Assembly (NCBI GenBank): GCA_020445255.1
Contig: JAGRGY010000031.1
Span: 102,804 to 166,803, forward strand
Length of the DNA stretch: 64,000 nt
DNA from: Gammaproteobacteria bacterium
Lineage (GTDB): Bacteria > Pseudomonadota > Gammaproteobacteria > Chromatiales > Chromatiaceae
Reading direction: 5' to 3'
Shown here: positions 26,835 through 36,433 of the stretch, piece after piece
Layout: each line of letters begins with the position of its first letter
Numbering within the stretch: position 1 is the first letter of the stretch
Position numbers and translations under genes: made by a program
The notes under the pieces: generated by a model
What the model was told of the DNA's origin: nothing
The model's input: only the letters and a program-made list of their open reading frames with translations
The model's database searches: none

Positions 26835-26906
26835 CGTCATCCCCGCGAAGGCGGGAATCCATTGCAGTCGAAGCGGTGGACTCCACCCTGCGCAGGAGTG
26901 ACGAAT
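26835..26906. repeat. REP-like imperfect inverted repeat
   Basis: CGTCATCCCCGCGAAGGCGG at 26835 onward, continuing AATCCA, is matched by the complement of a sequence ending AGGAGTGACGA (26878-26905), giving arms of about 26 bases at roughly three quarters identity. The left arm holds its own small hairpin (CCCGC GAAG GCGGG). Sequences of this type, with the core CCCGCGAAGGCGGGAATCC, are widespread dispersed repeats in proteobacteria. Confidence 0.7.
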
Positions 26907-26938
26907 CAATCAGGATTACCTTGGTGAGGGTGAATCGG

Positions 26939-27367
26939 ATGTTGATGATCGAACACCGGGATACCGGATGGCGTTACTGGCTGGTCACGGTGATCCTGCT
27001 CACGGCGGGGATCGCCGGCTGGCGATGGGGTTTCGTGGCCGCGATCGCGCTGACCGTCGTGCACCTGTTGCACTTCCTGTGGCGCGAAGGCAGTTTCGCG
27101 AGCTTTCCGGTTCAGGTGCGCACAGGCTACCTGTTGCTCCTGCTTGCGTCGCTGCCCGGCCCGATGCAGTGGTTGTACTGGGTACCCACGATCGGCACCT
27201 GGGCCCAGGTGATCTTCGGTTACTGCGCCATGGCACGCATCGTGTCGCTGATGCCATGGAACAAGCGCGAGCCCTACACCTGGCGCCTGTTCTGGCGGAC
27301 GTTCACGGCCCGACCCGTGCGCGGCAACATCCTGCAGGGGCTGCCGCCCGCACCGCCATTCGGTTGA
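26939..27367 (+). CDS. Small integral membrane protein, unknown
   Basis: A protein of 142 residues with four likely membrane helices at about residues 12-28, 32-50, 64-82 and 86-108. A basic C-terminal tail follows, ending NILQGLPPAPPFG. Trp and Arg are abundant at the helix ends. GTGAGGGTG lies before ATG 26939; upstream in-frame starts would run through the REP-like repeat and are unlikely. I do not recognise the family. It lies alone between the repeat and a convergent helix-hairpin-helix gene. Confidence 0.6.
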   Translation: MLMIEHRDTGWRYWLVTVILLTAGIAGWRWGFVAAIALTVVHLLHFLWREGSFASFPVQVRTGYLLLLLASLPGPMQWLYWVPTIGTWAQVIFGYCAMARIVSLMPWNKREPYTWRLFWRTFTARPVRGNILQGLPPAPPFG

Positions 27368-27481
27368 GACGGCGGGTACGCATCCGCACGACTGCAGGCG
27401 CGCGACCGACAACGGGGGCACAGCTGGCGGCCGCCGCCGCGGGTCTGACAACCCACGGCGGCGGAGAACACACCCATCCCG

Positions 27482-28321
27482 TCAGAGCGAGATCAGTTCC
27501 CTGAGCTTCTTGAGCAGCTTGGGACCCATACCGGAAACACGCATCAGGTCATCGAGCGTCTTGAACGGACGCGACGCGACGATGCGTTCGGCCAGCTTGC
27601 CGGAGATGCCCTTGACGGCAGCGATCTCCTGCTGGGTGGCACGATTCATCGAAACCGCGGAACCGGCGGCCACGGGCTTATTCCTGACAGCCGGCTTGAC
27701 CGTCGCTGACCTGGATTCGCCGGGTGCGCCCGCGTCGGCGACAAGGGTATCGGTTTTGGTTTCGGCGGACCTGGCTCTGGTAGTGACGCCGGCCTTTGCC
27801 ACGGCGGTCGCCGGTTCCGCCGCCGGGTTCGCGCTGGCCATCGCCGTGCGGTCTGCCGACCGTTCCTTCTTGCCGAAACGCATGCTGATCACGTTGTCGC
27901 CTTCGCTGCGCACGACCGCGGGAATATCGGCCACCCGGTAGGGCAGCGCGAAGTTGACATGGTCGCGGGTCACGTAGCCGGCGGGCGTCCATTCGCGCAG
28001 CATCAGGCTGAGGTACCAGGTGCCCGCGTGCGGCGGCGTGAAGACGAGGTCGTACCGGCAGTCCGACAGGAAGTGCTGACCCAGCACCTCGCCGATGGTG
28101 GTGCCGGCCAGGGCCACGCCCGAAAAGTCGGCGCCGACGTACGGCGATGCGAGCGCCCAGAGTTCGACACTCAGGGTGCCGCTGACGTCGTCGGCAGGGC
28201 GGTTGTTCGCGATCTCGGCGATGTTGATGACGACATGATCGCCGTCGATCGCGTAACCGCAGTCGCGTGAGATCGACATGTCCGCGGTGGCGGGACCCGG
28301 TCCAGGATTCATTGCATACAT
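27482..28321 (-). CDS. Helix-hairpin-helix (ComEA-type) protein with unknown N-terminal beta domain
   Basis: A 279-residue protein in three parts. Residues 15-130 look like a beta sandwich with no recognised family (SGTLSVELWALASPY, GTWYLSLMLREW). Residues 145-220 are a low-complexity Ala/Lys/Thr-rich linker. The C-terminal 55 residues are a pair of helix-hairpin-helix motifs (ATQQEIAAVKGISGKLAERI and FKTLDDLMRVSGMGPKLLKK) as in ComEA and other DNA-binding proteins. No signal peptide is visible, unlike ComEA, so it may act inside the cell. The start could be ATG 28321 or 28312. Role unknown. Confidence 0.7.
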   Translation of the reverse strand: MYAMNPGPGPATADMSISRDCGYAIDGDHVVINIAEIANNRPADDVSGTLSVELWALASPYVGADFSGVALAGTTIGEVLGQHFLSDCRYDLVFTPPHAGTWYLSLMLREWTPAGYVTRDHVNFALPYRVADIPAVVRSEGDNVISMRFGKKERSADRTAMASANPAAEPATAVAKAGVTTRARSAETKTDTLVADAGAPGESRSATVKPAVRNKPVAAGSAVSMNRATQQEIAAVKGISGKLAERIVASRPFKTLDDLMRVSGMGPKLLKKLRELISL

Positions 28322-28752
28322 GTGGTGTCCATCCTCTTGGTGCTTCTCAGAAGGGGCGGGATTCTAGTTACCACGACGTATTGGGCGCAAGCCTTTGTTT
28401 TAATGAATAAACATGCACCAGGAACGACCGCTGGAATGCACCAGATTGACCCAGCGGACGTCCACCGCCCGCGACCGCATTGCACCTGGCAGGGGTAACC
28501 GGCGAAACCGAAGTCGGTGTAAGCGTTGCGCCTCTCGCGGTCGCCGTCGAGCACAGTGGCCTGCGTGCGCACGATGCGGTGCGACGTTCGAACGGCATCT
28601 GCGTTCGCCTCACCCCATCGCTGGGGGGCGCCCGCGCGCCCACCATCCGTGCCTGACACGGCGAGAGGATTCGTACGCACTGCCACGTGGGCAGGGCTGG
28701 TCTATGGTCAACCCATGGCCAGGATCGGCCGTGACCACGCTGGGAGGATGAA
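28322..28752. other. Divergent intergenic region
   Basis: About 430 bases between the leftward helix-hairpin-helix gene and the rightward secreted-metalloprotease gene. GTTTTAATGAATAAAC at 28397-28412 is a small AT-rich inverted repeat in an otherwise GC-rich stretch and could be part of a promoter or operator. No gene seen. Confidence 0.35.
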
Positions 28753-30729
28753 ATGTCTACGTTTTCGACCGCTTGCGTAAACACATCCCGCCGCAACACG
28801 ACGCCGTTCCGGGCCTGCCGCAATCGCTGCGTCGTTGCCATCGTGTTGCTCGGGGCCATGTCATGCGCCCTCGGCGACCTCGGCGACCTCGGATTGCACC
28901 GAGACCTTTGGGGGCATTTCGGCAGTTATCTGGCCAGGGACAACGTCGTCTACCCGAACTGCGGGGGATCCACGAGCGACGCGACCCCGGTGGATCTGAC
29001 CTGGGCGTTTGACCGGGACAGGCCGTTCGCCGACGGCGCACCTCTCGTCGTGGTCAACCCGTCCGATACATCCCGGCAGGTGATGGTCACCGTCCGATAC
29101 AAGGGGCCGACCGGCGTGCTGTCACGCCGGCTCGGCCCGCTCGACGTGGCGGCGGGGGGGCATGCCAAGGTGCGCATCGACACCGACGGCGTCCAGGACC
29201 TCGACGCCGACACCCTGACCCCGATCGGCGTGGTTGTCTCTGCCGACGTGGACGGCACCGTCGTCTGGGCACCGCGACGTTTTGTCCAGTGGCTGCCCGG
29301 TCGGGGAGCCTACCTCTGGTCCTCGGAAGAGACGGCGCCGCGGGTGTACCGCAAGGTCGTCGACCGGCTGTTGTACCGGTATGGCCTGCGGCTCACGCGC
29401 GCCGAACGGGGACTGACCGACACGCTGCAGGTCGTCGCGCCCGCGCGCGCGCTGCAGACGCCCGAGGACACCGCCAGTAGCGCGAGCGGGATCGACCCGC
29501 GCGCCTTTCGCATGGTGGCCCGCCGCGGCATCGGCGGCCCACCGGTTCCGGGCCAGCCGCCCGGCGAGGGCAGCCCGCCGCCGGCCGCCCAGACACTTTG
29601 CTTTCGCCTGGGCACTGACTTCTCCACCGGGGGCGTCGATTTCGCCGATGCCGCCTATCACGAGGCCAGGGGCGCCAAGGTCTGGCTCAGCGTCCCGTTC
29701 GTCGGCACCTTTTTCGGCGTGACCAGCCGCGCCAACGGGTGCGTCAACATCCCCGCGCTCCCGGCCGGTTTCCCCTTCTTCGCCGGCATGTATTTCGAGA
29801 GCCATGTCGGCGCGAGCGACGACCGCGACATCATGGTGCGCACCTTCGACCGACCGGATTCGCCATGGAGTCGCGCCAACTGGAACGGCAGCCCTTGGGA
29901 CGTACCGCGCAACGCCTACCTGGTGTTCTCGAGCGGCGCCGGCACCGTGACACCGCTCACGACGCACCCCAACAACTGGCGCATGGCGAACCTGCTGGCC
30001 GTCGGATCGGAGGAGCTGGCGTTCTACGATGAACTGCTCAGCGACGGCGCGGCGTTTTCGCATTCCGTCGAATTCCAGGCAGACGGATGCCCGGACTACG
30101 GCGAGAACGTCTCCTGTGCCTGGGACGACGAGGGCTGGATCACCAACCACGACGGCGGACCGCACAAGGCCGAGCTGATCGGCCATGAATTTGGCCACAT
30201 CGTCGATTCGGTCTACACGTCGCACCATCTGACCGCCGACTACGGGATCCATGACGGTACGCCGGGCTGCGACAGCTACGGCGAGGCACACGCGCTGAAC
30301 AGCAAGGAGCACCAGTCGGCGGCCGCACTCGAGGGCATTGCGAGCGCACTCGGTGCCTACGCGCTGTCGGCGTCGAGCACCTGGCGCTACTACAAGTCGA
30401 TCCCGGAATCCGACGGGCTCTACACCAACCAGGTGATCGACCTGGAGAACGCCGCCGACTTCGACTACCTGGAGGCCACCTGTGCCTGTCCACCCAGCGA
30501 CTGCACGAGCCTGTGGGGGGTCGAGTCCGACTGGATCCGGTTCTACTGGGACTACTGGCCGTCCTCAGGCGTCGACATGGCAACGTTCCTGCAGCGCCAC
30601 AGTGACGCCGCCAACCTTGCGGGCGACGACGACGCCTATGAACAGCTGCGCCTGCAGACACCCGCCGGGCTCTCGCGGACATTCTTCGAGGCGCGCGGGG
30701 CGTTGCACGGCGTCGATGGGTCGCCTTAG
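28753..30729 (+). CDS. Secreted HExxH-motif protein, putative zinc metalloprotease
   Basis: A 658-residue protein. An N-terminal hydrophobic segment (CVVAIVLLGAMSCALG, about 26-41) is a signal peptide, possibly of lipoprotein type because of the Cys at 38. The mature part has a beta-rich N-terminal domain with a VNPSDTSRQVMVTVRY strand pattern, resembling adhesin or copper-resistance-like folds, then a Pro-rich linker near 262-280. The catalytic-looking region follows, with HEFGH at 478-482 inside ELIGHEFGHIVDS. A Glu at 527 in the following helix is a candidate third ligand. Several Cys pairs suggest disulfides. GGGAGGATGAA precedes the ATG. The family is not recognised; protease activity is inferred only from the motif. 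Confidence 0.68.
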   Translation: MSTFSTACVNTSRRNTTPFRACRNRCVVAIVLLGAMSCALGDLGDLGLHRDLWGHFGSYLARDNVVYPNCGGSTSDATPVDLTWAFDRDRPFADGAPLVVVNPSDTSRQVMVTVRYKGPTGVLSRRLGPLDVAAGGHAKVRIDTDGVQDLDADTLTPIGVVVSADVDGTVVWAPRRFVQWLPGRGAYLWSSEETAPRVYRKVVDRLLYRYGLRLTRAERGLTDTLQVVAPARALQTPEDTASSASGIDPRAFRMVARRGIGGPPVPGQPPGEGSPPPAAQTLCFRLGTDFSTGGVDFADAAYHEARGAKVWLSVPFVGTFFGVTSRANGCVNIPALPAGFPFFAGMYFESHVGASDDRDIMVRTFDRPDSPWSRANWNGSPWDVPRNAYLVFSSGAGTVTPLTTHPNNWRMANLLAVGSEELAFYDELLSDGAAFSHSVEFQADGCPDYGENVSCAWDDEGWITNHDGGPHKAELIGHEFGHIVDSVYTSHHLTADYGIHDGTPGCDSYGEAHALNSKEHQSAAALEGIASALGAYALSASSTWRYYKSIPESDGLYTNQVIDLENAADFDYLEATCACPPSDCTSLWGVESDWIRFYWDYWPSSGVDMATFLQRHSDAANLAGDDDAYEQLRLQTPAGLSRTFFEARGALHGVDGSP

Positions 30730-30915
30730 CGCAGTGCGACCGATCATGATTTTCCGCCTTGCCAGGCATGGTGCAGACATCGATGCCTGCACCGGACAGG
30801 TCCAAAGACCGGATGACAGGCACGGACATTTGGCGTCGATCGCCGAATCGAATGCATGGCCCCGGAGAAATGCCAAGCGCTCAAGACGAGCGGTTGGCCC
30901 GGTGACCGATACCGG

Positions 30916-32277
30916 TCAGCGATAGAACAGGTCGCGGTACATTCCCTCGGCCCAGGCCAGGCTGGCCTGGCCGCCCTGCACGTCCCAGGTCTCGATCATG
31001 TGGGTGCGATCGAAGTCGAACAGCTTCGTCTGGGTGTTGTATTTGTAATAGGTGATGATGCTCATCGCCTGCAGCGGATCGATCTCGACCGACGAAAAAC
31101 ACATCGTCTGCGGGCTGCGCCACGCGACGTCCTTGCCGAGCGCGTGGCCCGCGATCACCTCGGCCACGTACCTGCCCTCGGAGTGCGCCGTATGCCCGCC
31201 CTTGGAAAACGGCTGACCACGCGAGTCACCGGTGACATAGACATGCTCATCGCCGACCACGTGGTAGCGGAACGGGTCGGTGTTCGCGGCTTTCTGCGGA
31301 CTCTGCGGATTCGCGATACCGATCTCATCGATCAGGCGCGAGGCCCGAATCGGTGGGTAGAGGATCGCGTCGTCGAACGCGTATTCGTCGAACTCGGTGG
31401 AAACGCGCTTGCCGTCCAGATCGATACCCGAAATCTCTGAACTCGGCAGGTACTCGATGTAGTCCTTGTACAGCTCGTCGAACGCGCGATGGAACCCGTT
31501 CTTTTCGATCTTGATGCCCGTGTTCATGTCGAGCAGCAGAATCCTGGCGCGGACCCGGCGCTTCTTGAACACCGCGGCGACCATGCAGGCGCGTTCGTAA
31601 GGGGCGGCGGTGCACCGGTAGTCACCGTTCGGCACGTTGAGCAGGAAGGTGCCGCCCCTGAAGCTGCGGATCTTGTGTTTGATGGTCAGCAGTTCGGACG
31701 CACTGACGAAGCCCCCCGGGTAGCGCTGAAACAGCAGCGCCTGCTGTTCGGCGTCACCCACACCGATGCGCGCGTAGTCGTAGTCGATGCCGGGGGCCAG
31801 CACCAGGTAGTCGTAGGCGACGAAGCCGATGTCGGTATAGACCTTGCGCGTCGCGCGGTCGACGTCGAGCACGGTGGCCTGGACGAAGTGATAGTCGTGG
31901 TTCAGCGCGGCATCGAAGAAACTGTGACTGAGAAAGTCCAGTTGGATCTGATCCGCCAACCAGGAATTGCTCAACGGGAACGAGACGAACGACGGGTGTT
32001 TGTCGATCAGGAGCACGTCGAAGGCCGGGTTATGGCGTTTCAGGTACTTGGCGATGGTCAGGCCCGACCAGCCACCACCGACCACGACCACGCGCGCACC
32101 GCTCGTCCAGGGCAGCGACGCCTCGCGCAACAGCCTGGCAAAGCCGGGTGGCGCATCGCCGACCGCCGTCTTGGTCTGCGTCGCGGCGGCGGCGCCCGGC
32201 GCGCCCGCGGCGGCGGCCAGCGTGGCCCCGGAAAGCTGCAGGAAGCGCCGACGGGAGATGTCGTCGTGATCGGTCAT
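30916..32277 (-). CDS. fccB: Flavocytochrome c sulfide dehydrogenase, flavoprotein subunit
   Basis: A 453-residue FAD protein that oxidises sulfide in the periplasm and feeds electrons to its cytochrome partner. The N terminus has a Tat signal (RRRFLQLSG, residues 9-17, then an Ala-rich helix). The FAD loop is VVVVGGGWSG (63-72). The two redox-active Cys of the family appear at C222 (YRCTAAPYER) and C393 (TMCFSS). A second dinucleotide-like segment YVTGDSRGQPFSKGGHTAHSEG follows. The stop is near 30916 and the start is at 32277 with AAGGTGA upstream. The dihaem cytochrome gene precedes it by nine bases; together they match the FccAB pair. Another possible reading is a sulfide dehydrogenase-like paralogue. 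Confidence 0.88.
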   Translation of the reverse strand: MTDHDDISRRRFLQLSGATLAAAAGAPGAAAATQTKTAVGDAPPGFARLLREASLPWTSGARVVVVGGGWSGLTIAKYLKRHNPAFDVLLIDKHPSFVSFPLSNSWLADQIQLDFLSHSFFDAALNHDYHFVQATVLDVDRATRKVYTDIGFVAYDYLVLAPGIDYDYARIGVGDAEQQALLFQRYPGGFVSASELLTIKHKIRSFRGGTFLLNVPNGDYRCTAAPYERACMVAAVFKKRRVRARILLLDMNTGIKIEKNGFHRAFDELYKDYIEYLPSSEISGIDLDGKRVSTEFDEYAFDDAILYPPIRASRLIDEIGIANPQSPQKAANTDPFRYHVVGDEHVYVTGDSRGQPFSKGGHTAHSEGRYVAEVIAGHALGKDVAWRSPQTMCFSSVEIDPLQAMSIITYYKYNTQTKLFDFDRTHMIETWDVQGGQASLAWAEGMYRDLFYR

Positions 32278-32286
32278 GCGGTCACC

Positions 32287-32985
32287 TTATTGGAAGTCCG
32301 GGTTGCGCCATTCCGCACTCGGTGCCAGGTCCTCCCGGGGCACCGGCAGATACGAGATGTAGCTGAGCACCTTTTCCAGCTCGTCGTCGGACAACGCATC
32401 GAGGACCGCGGTCATTGCGGGATCCACCTTGCGCAGCCCCTCACGCACGCTGAGCGCCTGACGCTTCATGTAACTGAAGTGCTGCCCCTGCAGGCGCGGA
32501 TAATGGGCCGCGTCGACACCTTCGCCGGATGCGCCGTGACAGCCGCTGCACTTGGCCTGGTACAGGCGCATGCCCTGCCGGTATTCCGCACTGTCGGGGT
32601 CGGGCCAGGGTCCCTGGGAGTGGATCGGCGCCATCGGCAGGGTGGAAATGTAGGCCACCACGTCGACCAGGTTCTGGTAGCCGCCGATCGTACGTTCCTG
32701 CACGAACGGCAGCATGGTCGGATTGTCGCGGTGGCCGGTGCGTATATCCAACAACTGCTTCATCAGCACATTGACGTGCTGGCCGGCGAGTTGCGGATAG
32801 TTGCCCTCCTTGTCACCCCAGGCCTCGGGCAGGTGACAGCGCGCGCAGATCTCGAAGACGTAGCGGCCGTTGTCCGGATCGGGCTGGAATTCCAGCGTCA
32901 CCTTGACCGGTTCGATGGCGTACGCGTTGCAGGCGGCAAACGCGAGCACCAGACCGCGCAGGCGCTTGAGGCAATCAGGCATCAT
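32287..32985 (-). CDS. Dihaem cytochrome c, probable partner of the flavocytochrome
   Basis: A 232-residue protein with a signal peptide (to about residue 23) and two cytochrome c domains. The haem motifs are CARCH (47-51) and CSGCH (146-150), each followed by distal-Met regions (NPTMLPFV and a later Met-containing segment). The LAGQHVNVLMKQLLDIRTGHR pattern is typical of c4/FccA-type dihaem cytochromes. It is the upstream gene of a two-gene unit with the flavoprotein (nine bases apart), so it probably is the electron-accepting subunit (FccA-like). Electrons would go on to cytochrome oxidase through the respiratory chain. Confidence 0.85.
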   Translation of the reverse strand: MMPDCLKRLRGLVLAFAACNAYAIEPVKVTLEFQPDPDNGRYVFEICARCHLPEAWGDKEGNYPQLAGQHVNVLMKQLLDIRTGHRDNPTMLPFVQERTIGGYQNLVDVVAYISTLPMAPIHSQGPWPDPDSAEYRQGMRLYQAKCSGCHGASGEGVDAAHYPRLQGQHFSYMKRQALSVREGLRKVDPAMTAVLDALSDDELEKVLSYISYLPVPREDLAPSAEWRNPDFQ

Positions 32986-33529
32986 CTGTTCGTTTCACGT
33001 CGATATCTAAGGGGCGGTTACCGCCCGGACGCCGTCCTGACAGACAGGCCGGTGCGGGACCTGGTGGTGATTATTGCCAGTATGTCTGCGATTTCATAGG
33101 TTTCCGGTGGCGCAGCGTCGAAGGCAAGGCTATCGATCCGCAGTCGGCCCGGGCCGTCGCTTGTTGAATATCTCCGGCCGGTGGGCAATGCGCACCGACA
33201 ACCCGGGAGGTCCGGCCGGGTACGCAATGGTCAAGTAGCCGGCCTGCATTTCACTGCGGCTTCACTTAGCGACGAATCAGGTCGCGAAGGAATTCCAAAA
33301 TTGCGCATACGACATCGCCAGCACGGCCCGGCGACTGTCTCCACCACCACAGCGACAAGCGCGGACGTTTGCTGTGGCAAAGGGCGACCCGTCGTCGATG
33401 TCGTGTTCGCGCCAGCGACGTGCCCCGATGCAGGTAGCCGACTGTTGCAATACGCATCGGGCTTGGGAGCATGACGGCGTTCTGCCTATGCTCCCGCGCG
33501 GCGCGATGGCGGTGCCGCAGGAGGTCAGG
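32986..33529. other. Divergent intergenic region
   Basis: About 540 bases between the leftward cytochrome gene and the rightward patatin-like gene. It should hold promoters for both. Open frames in it give Arg-rich translations without domains. No repeat, RNA or hairpin with a T run was recognised. Confidence 0.4.
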
Positions 33530-36433
33530 ATGCAGGATTCATCGGAATCAACCCGGTTCGACGGCGTGATGGAGACGGAGCTCGAACTCCTTGCGGAACT
33601 GCGCGGAGACGGCAGCGTGCCGGCGATGCCCTCGGACACCGACCAGTCCGTGTATGCGCGCGCACACGCCACGGGTTTGGCGGGGCTGGCCTTTTCGGGC
33701 GGCGGCATCCGCAGCGCCACGTTCAATCTCGGCGTCATTCTCGCGTTGGCCAAGCACGGCCTGCTGCACCGCTTCGACTACCTGTCCACAGTCTCCGGCG
33801 GCGGGTACATCGGCGGTTGGCTGTCCGCTCTGCTGCATCGCCATGACAGCCGCGACGGCCGAACCGATCGGCAGGCCGTATCCGATTTCGAGCCGGCCCT
33901 GACGACCCATCCTTCCCGCTCGGGCATGCCACAGCCGGACACGACAGCCGGTTTTGCGCCGGTTGAACATGCCGCCGTGCGCTTCCTGCGCCGCTACAGC
34001 CACTATCTGGCGCCACGCCACGGCCTGTCCGGCGACCTGCTGGCAGCGATCTCACTGTTCCTGCGCAACCTGGTCCTGCTGCAGATCGCATTGATCGCGC
34101 TGCTCACCGCGGTGCTGATGACAGGGCACATCGTCGGGCTGTGGTCGGCCCGCGCCGATCAGGGCGTACCCTGGCTGCTCGGGTGGCTGGACGCGCTGGG
34201 CTCACCGCTCGGCTGGGCATGGCCGTTCACCGGGGCCACGCTGGCCCTGGTGATCGCACTGGTCTCGGCGGGGCGCCTGCTGGCGGCGGCCGGCTCACAA
34301 GTCGGCAAGGCGCGCCAGGCGGCCAGCGAAGTACTGCTGTGGGTCGCCCTCCCCGGCCTGATTGCAGGCTGGTGGTTCAGCATGGGCCTGAAGATCTGGT
34401 CCAGCCAGTTGCAGCTCACCCAGATCGGGATCACGGCGCAGATCGCCGCGTGGCTCAACCGGATCACCGACGGCGCCCTCGGTCCAGCGGGGCAGGAAGG
34501 GCTGCTCTGGGTGTCGATCGGCACTGTCGGTTATCTGGTGGCCTGGTTGCTCGGCTTCGGGTCGGCGGTCTATTTCCGTCGCCTACGTCGCGGGAAGCCG
34601 GGCGGCATGCCGGATCCGCGCAGACTGCACACCCTGGCGCTGCCTGCGGCCTTCGCCGGCGGTGTATTCGGCCTGCTGCTGTACCTGGCAACGCGCGTGG
34701 TGGCATCCGAAGGCGAAAATCTCAGCATGTGGGTGACGGTTGCCTTTGGCACACCGATCTTCATGCACCTGTTCTCGCTGGTAATCGCCGTGCATGTCGG
34801 CGTTGCACGGCGCCAGTTCAGCGAACAGGACCGTGAATGGTGGGCGCGCCTGGGCGGCATGGTGCTGTTCATGTCCGGCGGCTGGGTGCTGGTGTTCTGT
34901 CTGGTCATCTACGCGCCGCCACTGATGACCTGGCTGGCCACGGGAGGTTTGGCGGCGACGGGGGCGTGGGCGATCAGTTCAGGTGCCGGCGCCTGGCTGG
35001 CCCGCGGCAGCCAGCCTGCGACGCCCAGGCACGACGGGTGGCAGAACATCGTCGCCAAGGCAGCACCGTGGATATTCGTCACGGGCCTCGGCGTGCTCGT
35101 CGCCTACGGTGTCCACGCCACATTGATGGCCATGTTCGAGCCGCAGACTGCGACACTCCCATCCGGCAGCCCCTTTCCGGCCATCGTCGACCACGAGTTG
35201 AGGCGGCTCGACAGCCTCGGTAACGCGCTTGGAAAGATCACCCTGACCTGGATCGGCACCTGGATCTTTTTCGGTCTGTTCACGTGGCGATTCGACATCA
35301 ACCTGTTTTCACTGCACACGCTCTACCGCAACCGACTGGAGCGGGCGTATCTCGGCGCCTCGAAGGTCGGTAAGCGGAAGCCGAATCCGTTCACGGGTTT
35401 TGATCCGGCGGACGACCTGCGCTTTGACCAACTGGCGCGGCAACGACCGATTCATATCATCAACACCACGGTGAATATGACAGGCGGCGACGACCTCGCG
35501 TGGCAGACGCGGCGCGGTGCCGCGTTTGCGTTCACACCGACCTGGGCAGGATTCGATGCCAAGGGCTCACAGGGCGACGACATCGGCTGCTTCCGTCCCA
35601 CGTCGCAGTTCGCGGGCGGCTTCAGCCTGGCGACCCTGATGGCGGTCTCCGGCGCGGCCGCCAGCCCGAACATGGGATACCACACGTCCGCTGCCGTCGC
35701 GGCACTGCTCACCGCGTTGAATCTGCGTCTCGGCCGCTGGTGTGGCAACCCGGTGCGCGAGGACGTATGGCGCCTGCACAGTCCGACCTTCTCAGCCGGA
35801 CCGATCCTGGCCGACCTGAGCGGCTCGGCAAATGCGCGCGCCAAGTGGATCAACCTCACCGACGGTGGCCACTTCGAGAACCTGGGGATCTACGAGCTGG
35901 TGCGCCGGCGCTGCCGCCTGATCGTGGTATCGGACGCGGGCTGCGATCCCGAGCATCACTTTGAAGACCTGGCCAATACCATTCGCAAGTGCTGGACCGA
36001 TTTCGGCGTCGACATCCATTTCGACAGCCTCGATGAACTGCGCAAGGTTTCCGGGACCGGCTATTGCGCGGCCCGACACGTGGTGGGGCGCATCCGTTAT
36101 CCCGACCACGACGAGGACGGTCTCATCCTCTATCTGAAAGCCGCGCTGACCGGCGAGGAACCGGTTGATATCCGGGAATATGCCGACAACCACAGCACCT
36201 TCCCACACCAGAGCACCGGTGACCAGTTCTTCGACGAAGACCAGTTCGAGGGCTACCGCCATCTGGGTTTCGACGTGGCGGCCGAGGTGGCTGCAGCGCT
36301 CACCCTGGCCTGGCCGGACAACGGTGAAACACCGGATTACCCGAGCTGGAACAGCACGGCGCAGACCGCGGCGGTGGCGGATGCCCCATGTGACCCGTCG
36401 ACATCGAACGACGCGCCGCATCGCCGCGGCTGA
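33530..36433 (+). CDS. Patatin-like phospholipase with large membrane domain
   Basis: A protein of 967 residues. Residues 50-100 hold the first half of a patatin catalytic domain: the oxyanion motif GGGIRSA (57-63) and the nucleophile in STVSGGGYIGG (S89). A long insertion with roughly eight to ten hydrophobic helices (about 180-620) follows, and the second half of the catalytic domain returns after it, ending with the Asp motif DGGHFENLG (D778). Patatins are Ser-Asp lipid acyl hydrolases. Here the active site seems split by a membrane module. ATG 33530 has AGGAGGTCAGG directly upstream. The gene stands alone. Similar patatin-membrane fusions exist in other proteobacteria, but their role is not known. 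Confidence 0.8.
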   Translation: MQDSSESTRFDGVMETELELLAELRGDGSVPAMPSDTDQSVYARAHATGLAGLAFSGGGIRSATFNLGVILALAKHGLLHRFDYLSTVSGGGYIGGWLSALLHRHDSRDGRTDRQAVSDFEPALTTHPSRSGMPQPDTTAGFAPVEHAAVRFLRRYSHYLAPRHGLSGDLLAAISLFLRNLVLLQIALIALLTAVLMTGHIVGLWSARADQGVPWLLGWLDALGSPLGWAWPFTGATLALVIALVSAGRLLAAAGSQVGKARQAASEVLLWVALPGLIAGWWFSMGLKIWSSQLQLTQIGITAQIAAWLNRITDGALGPAGQEGLLWVSIGTVGYLVAWLLGFGSAVYFRRLRRGKPGGMPDPRRLHTLALPAAFAGGVFGLLLYLATRVVASEGENLSMWVTVAFGTPIFMHLFSLVIAVHVGVARRQFSEQDREWWARLGGMVLFMSGGWVLVFCLVIYAPPLMTWLATGGLAATGAWAISSGAGAWLARGSQPATPRHDGWQNIVAKAAPWIFVTGLGVLVAYGVHATLMAMFEPQTATLPSGSPFPAIVDHELRRLDSLGNALGKITLTWIGTWIFFGLFTWRFDINLFSLHTLYRNRLERAYLGASKVGKRKPNPFTGFDPADDLRFDQLARQRPIHIINTTVNMTGGDDLAWQTRRGAAFAFTPTWAGFDAKGSQGDDIGCFRPTSQFAGGFSLATLMAVSGAAASPNMGYHTSAAVAALLTALNLRLGRWCGNPVREDVWRLHSPTFSAGPILADLSGSANARAKWINLTDGGHFENLGIYELVRRRCRLIVVSDAGCDPEHHFEDLANTIRKCWTDFGVDIHFDSLDELRKVSGTGYCAARHVVGRIRYPDHDEDGLILYLKAALTGEEPVDIREYADNHSTFPHQSTGDQFFDEDQFEGYRHLGFDVAAEVAAALTLAWPDNGETPDYPSWNSTAQTAAVADAPCDPSTSNDAPHRRG

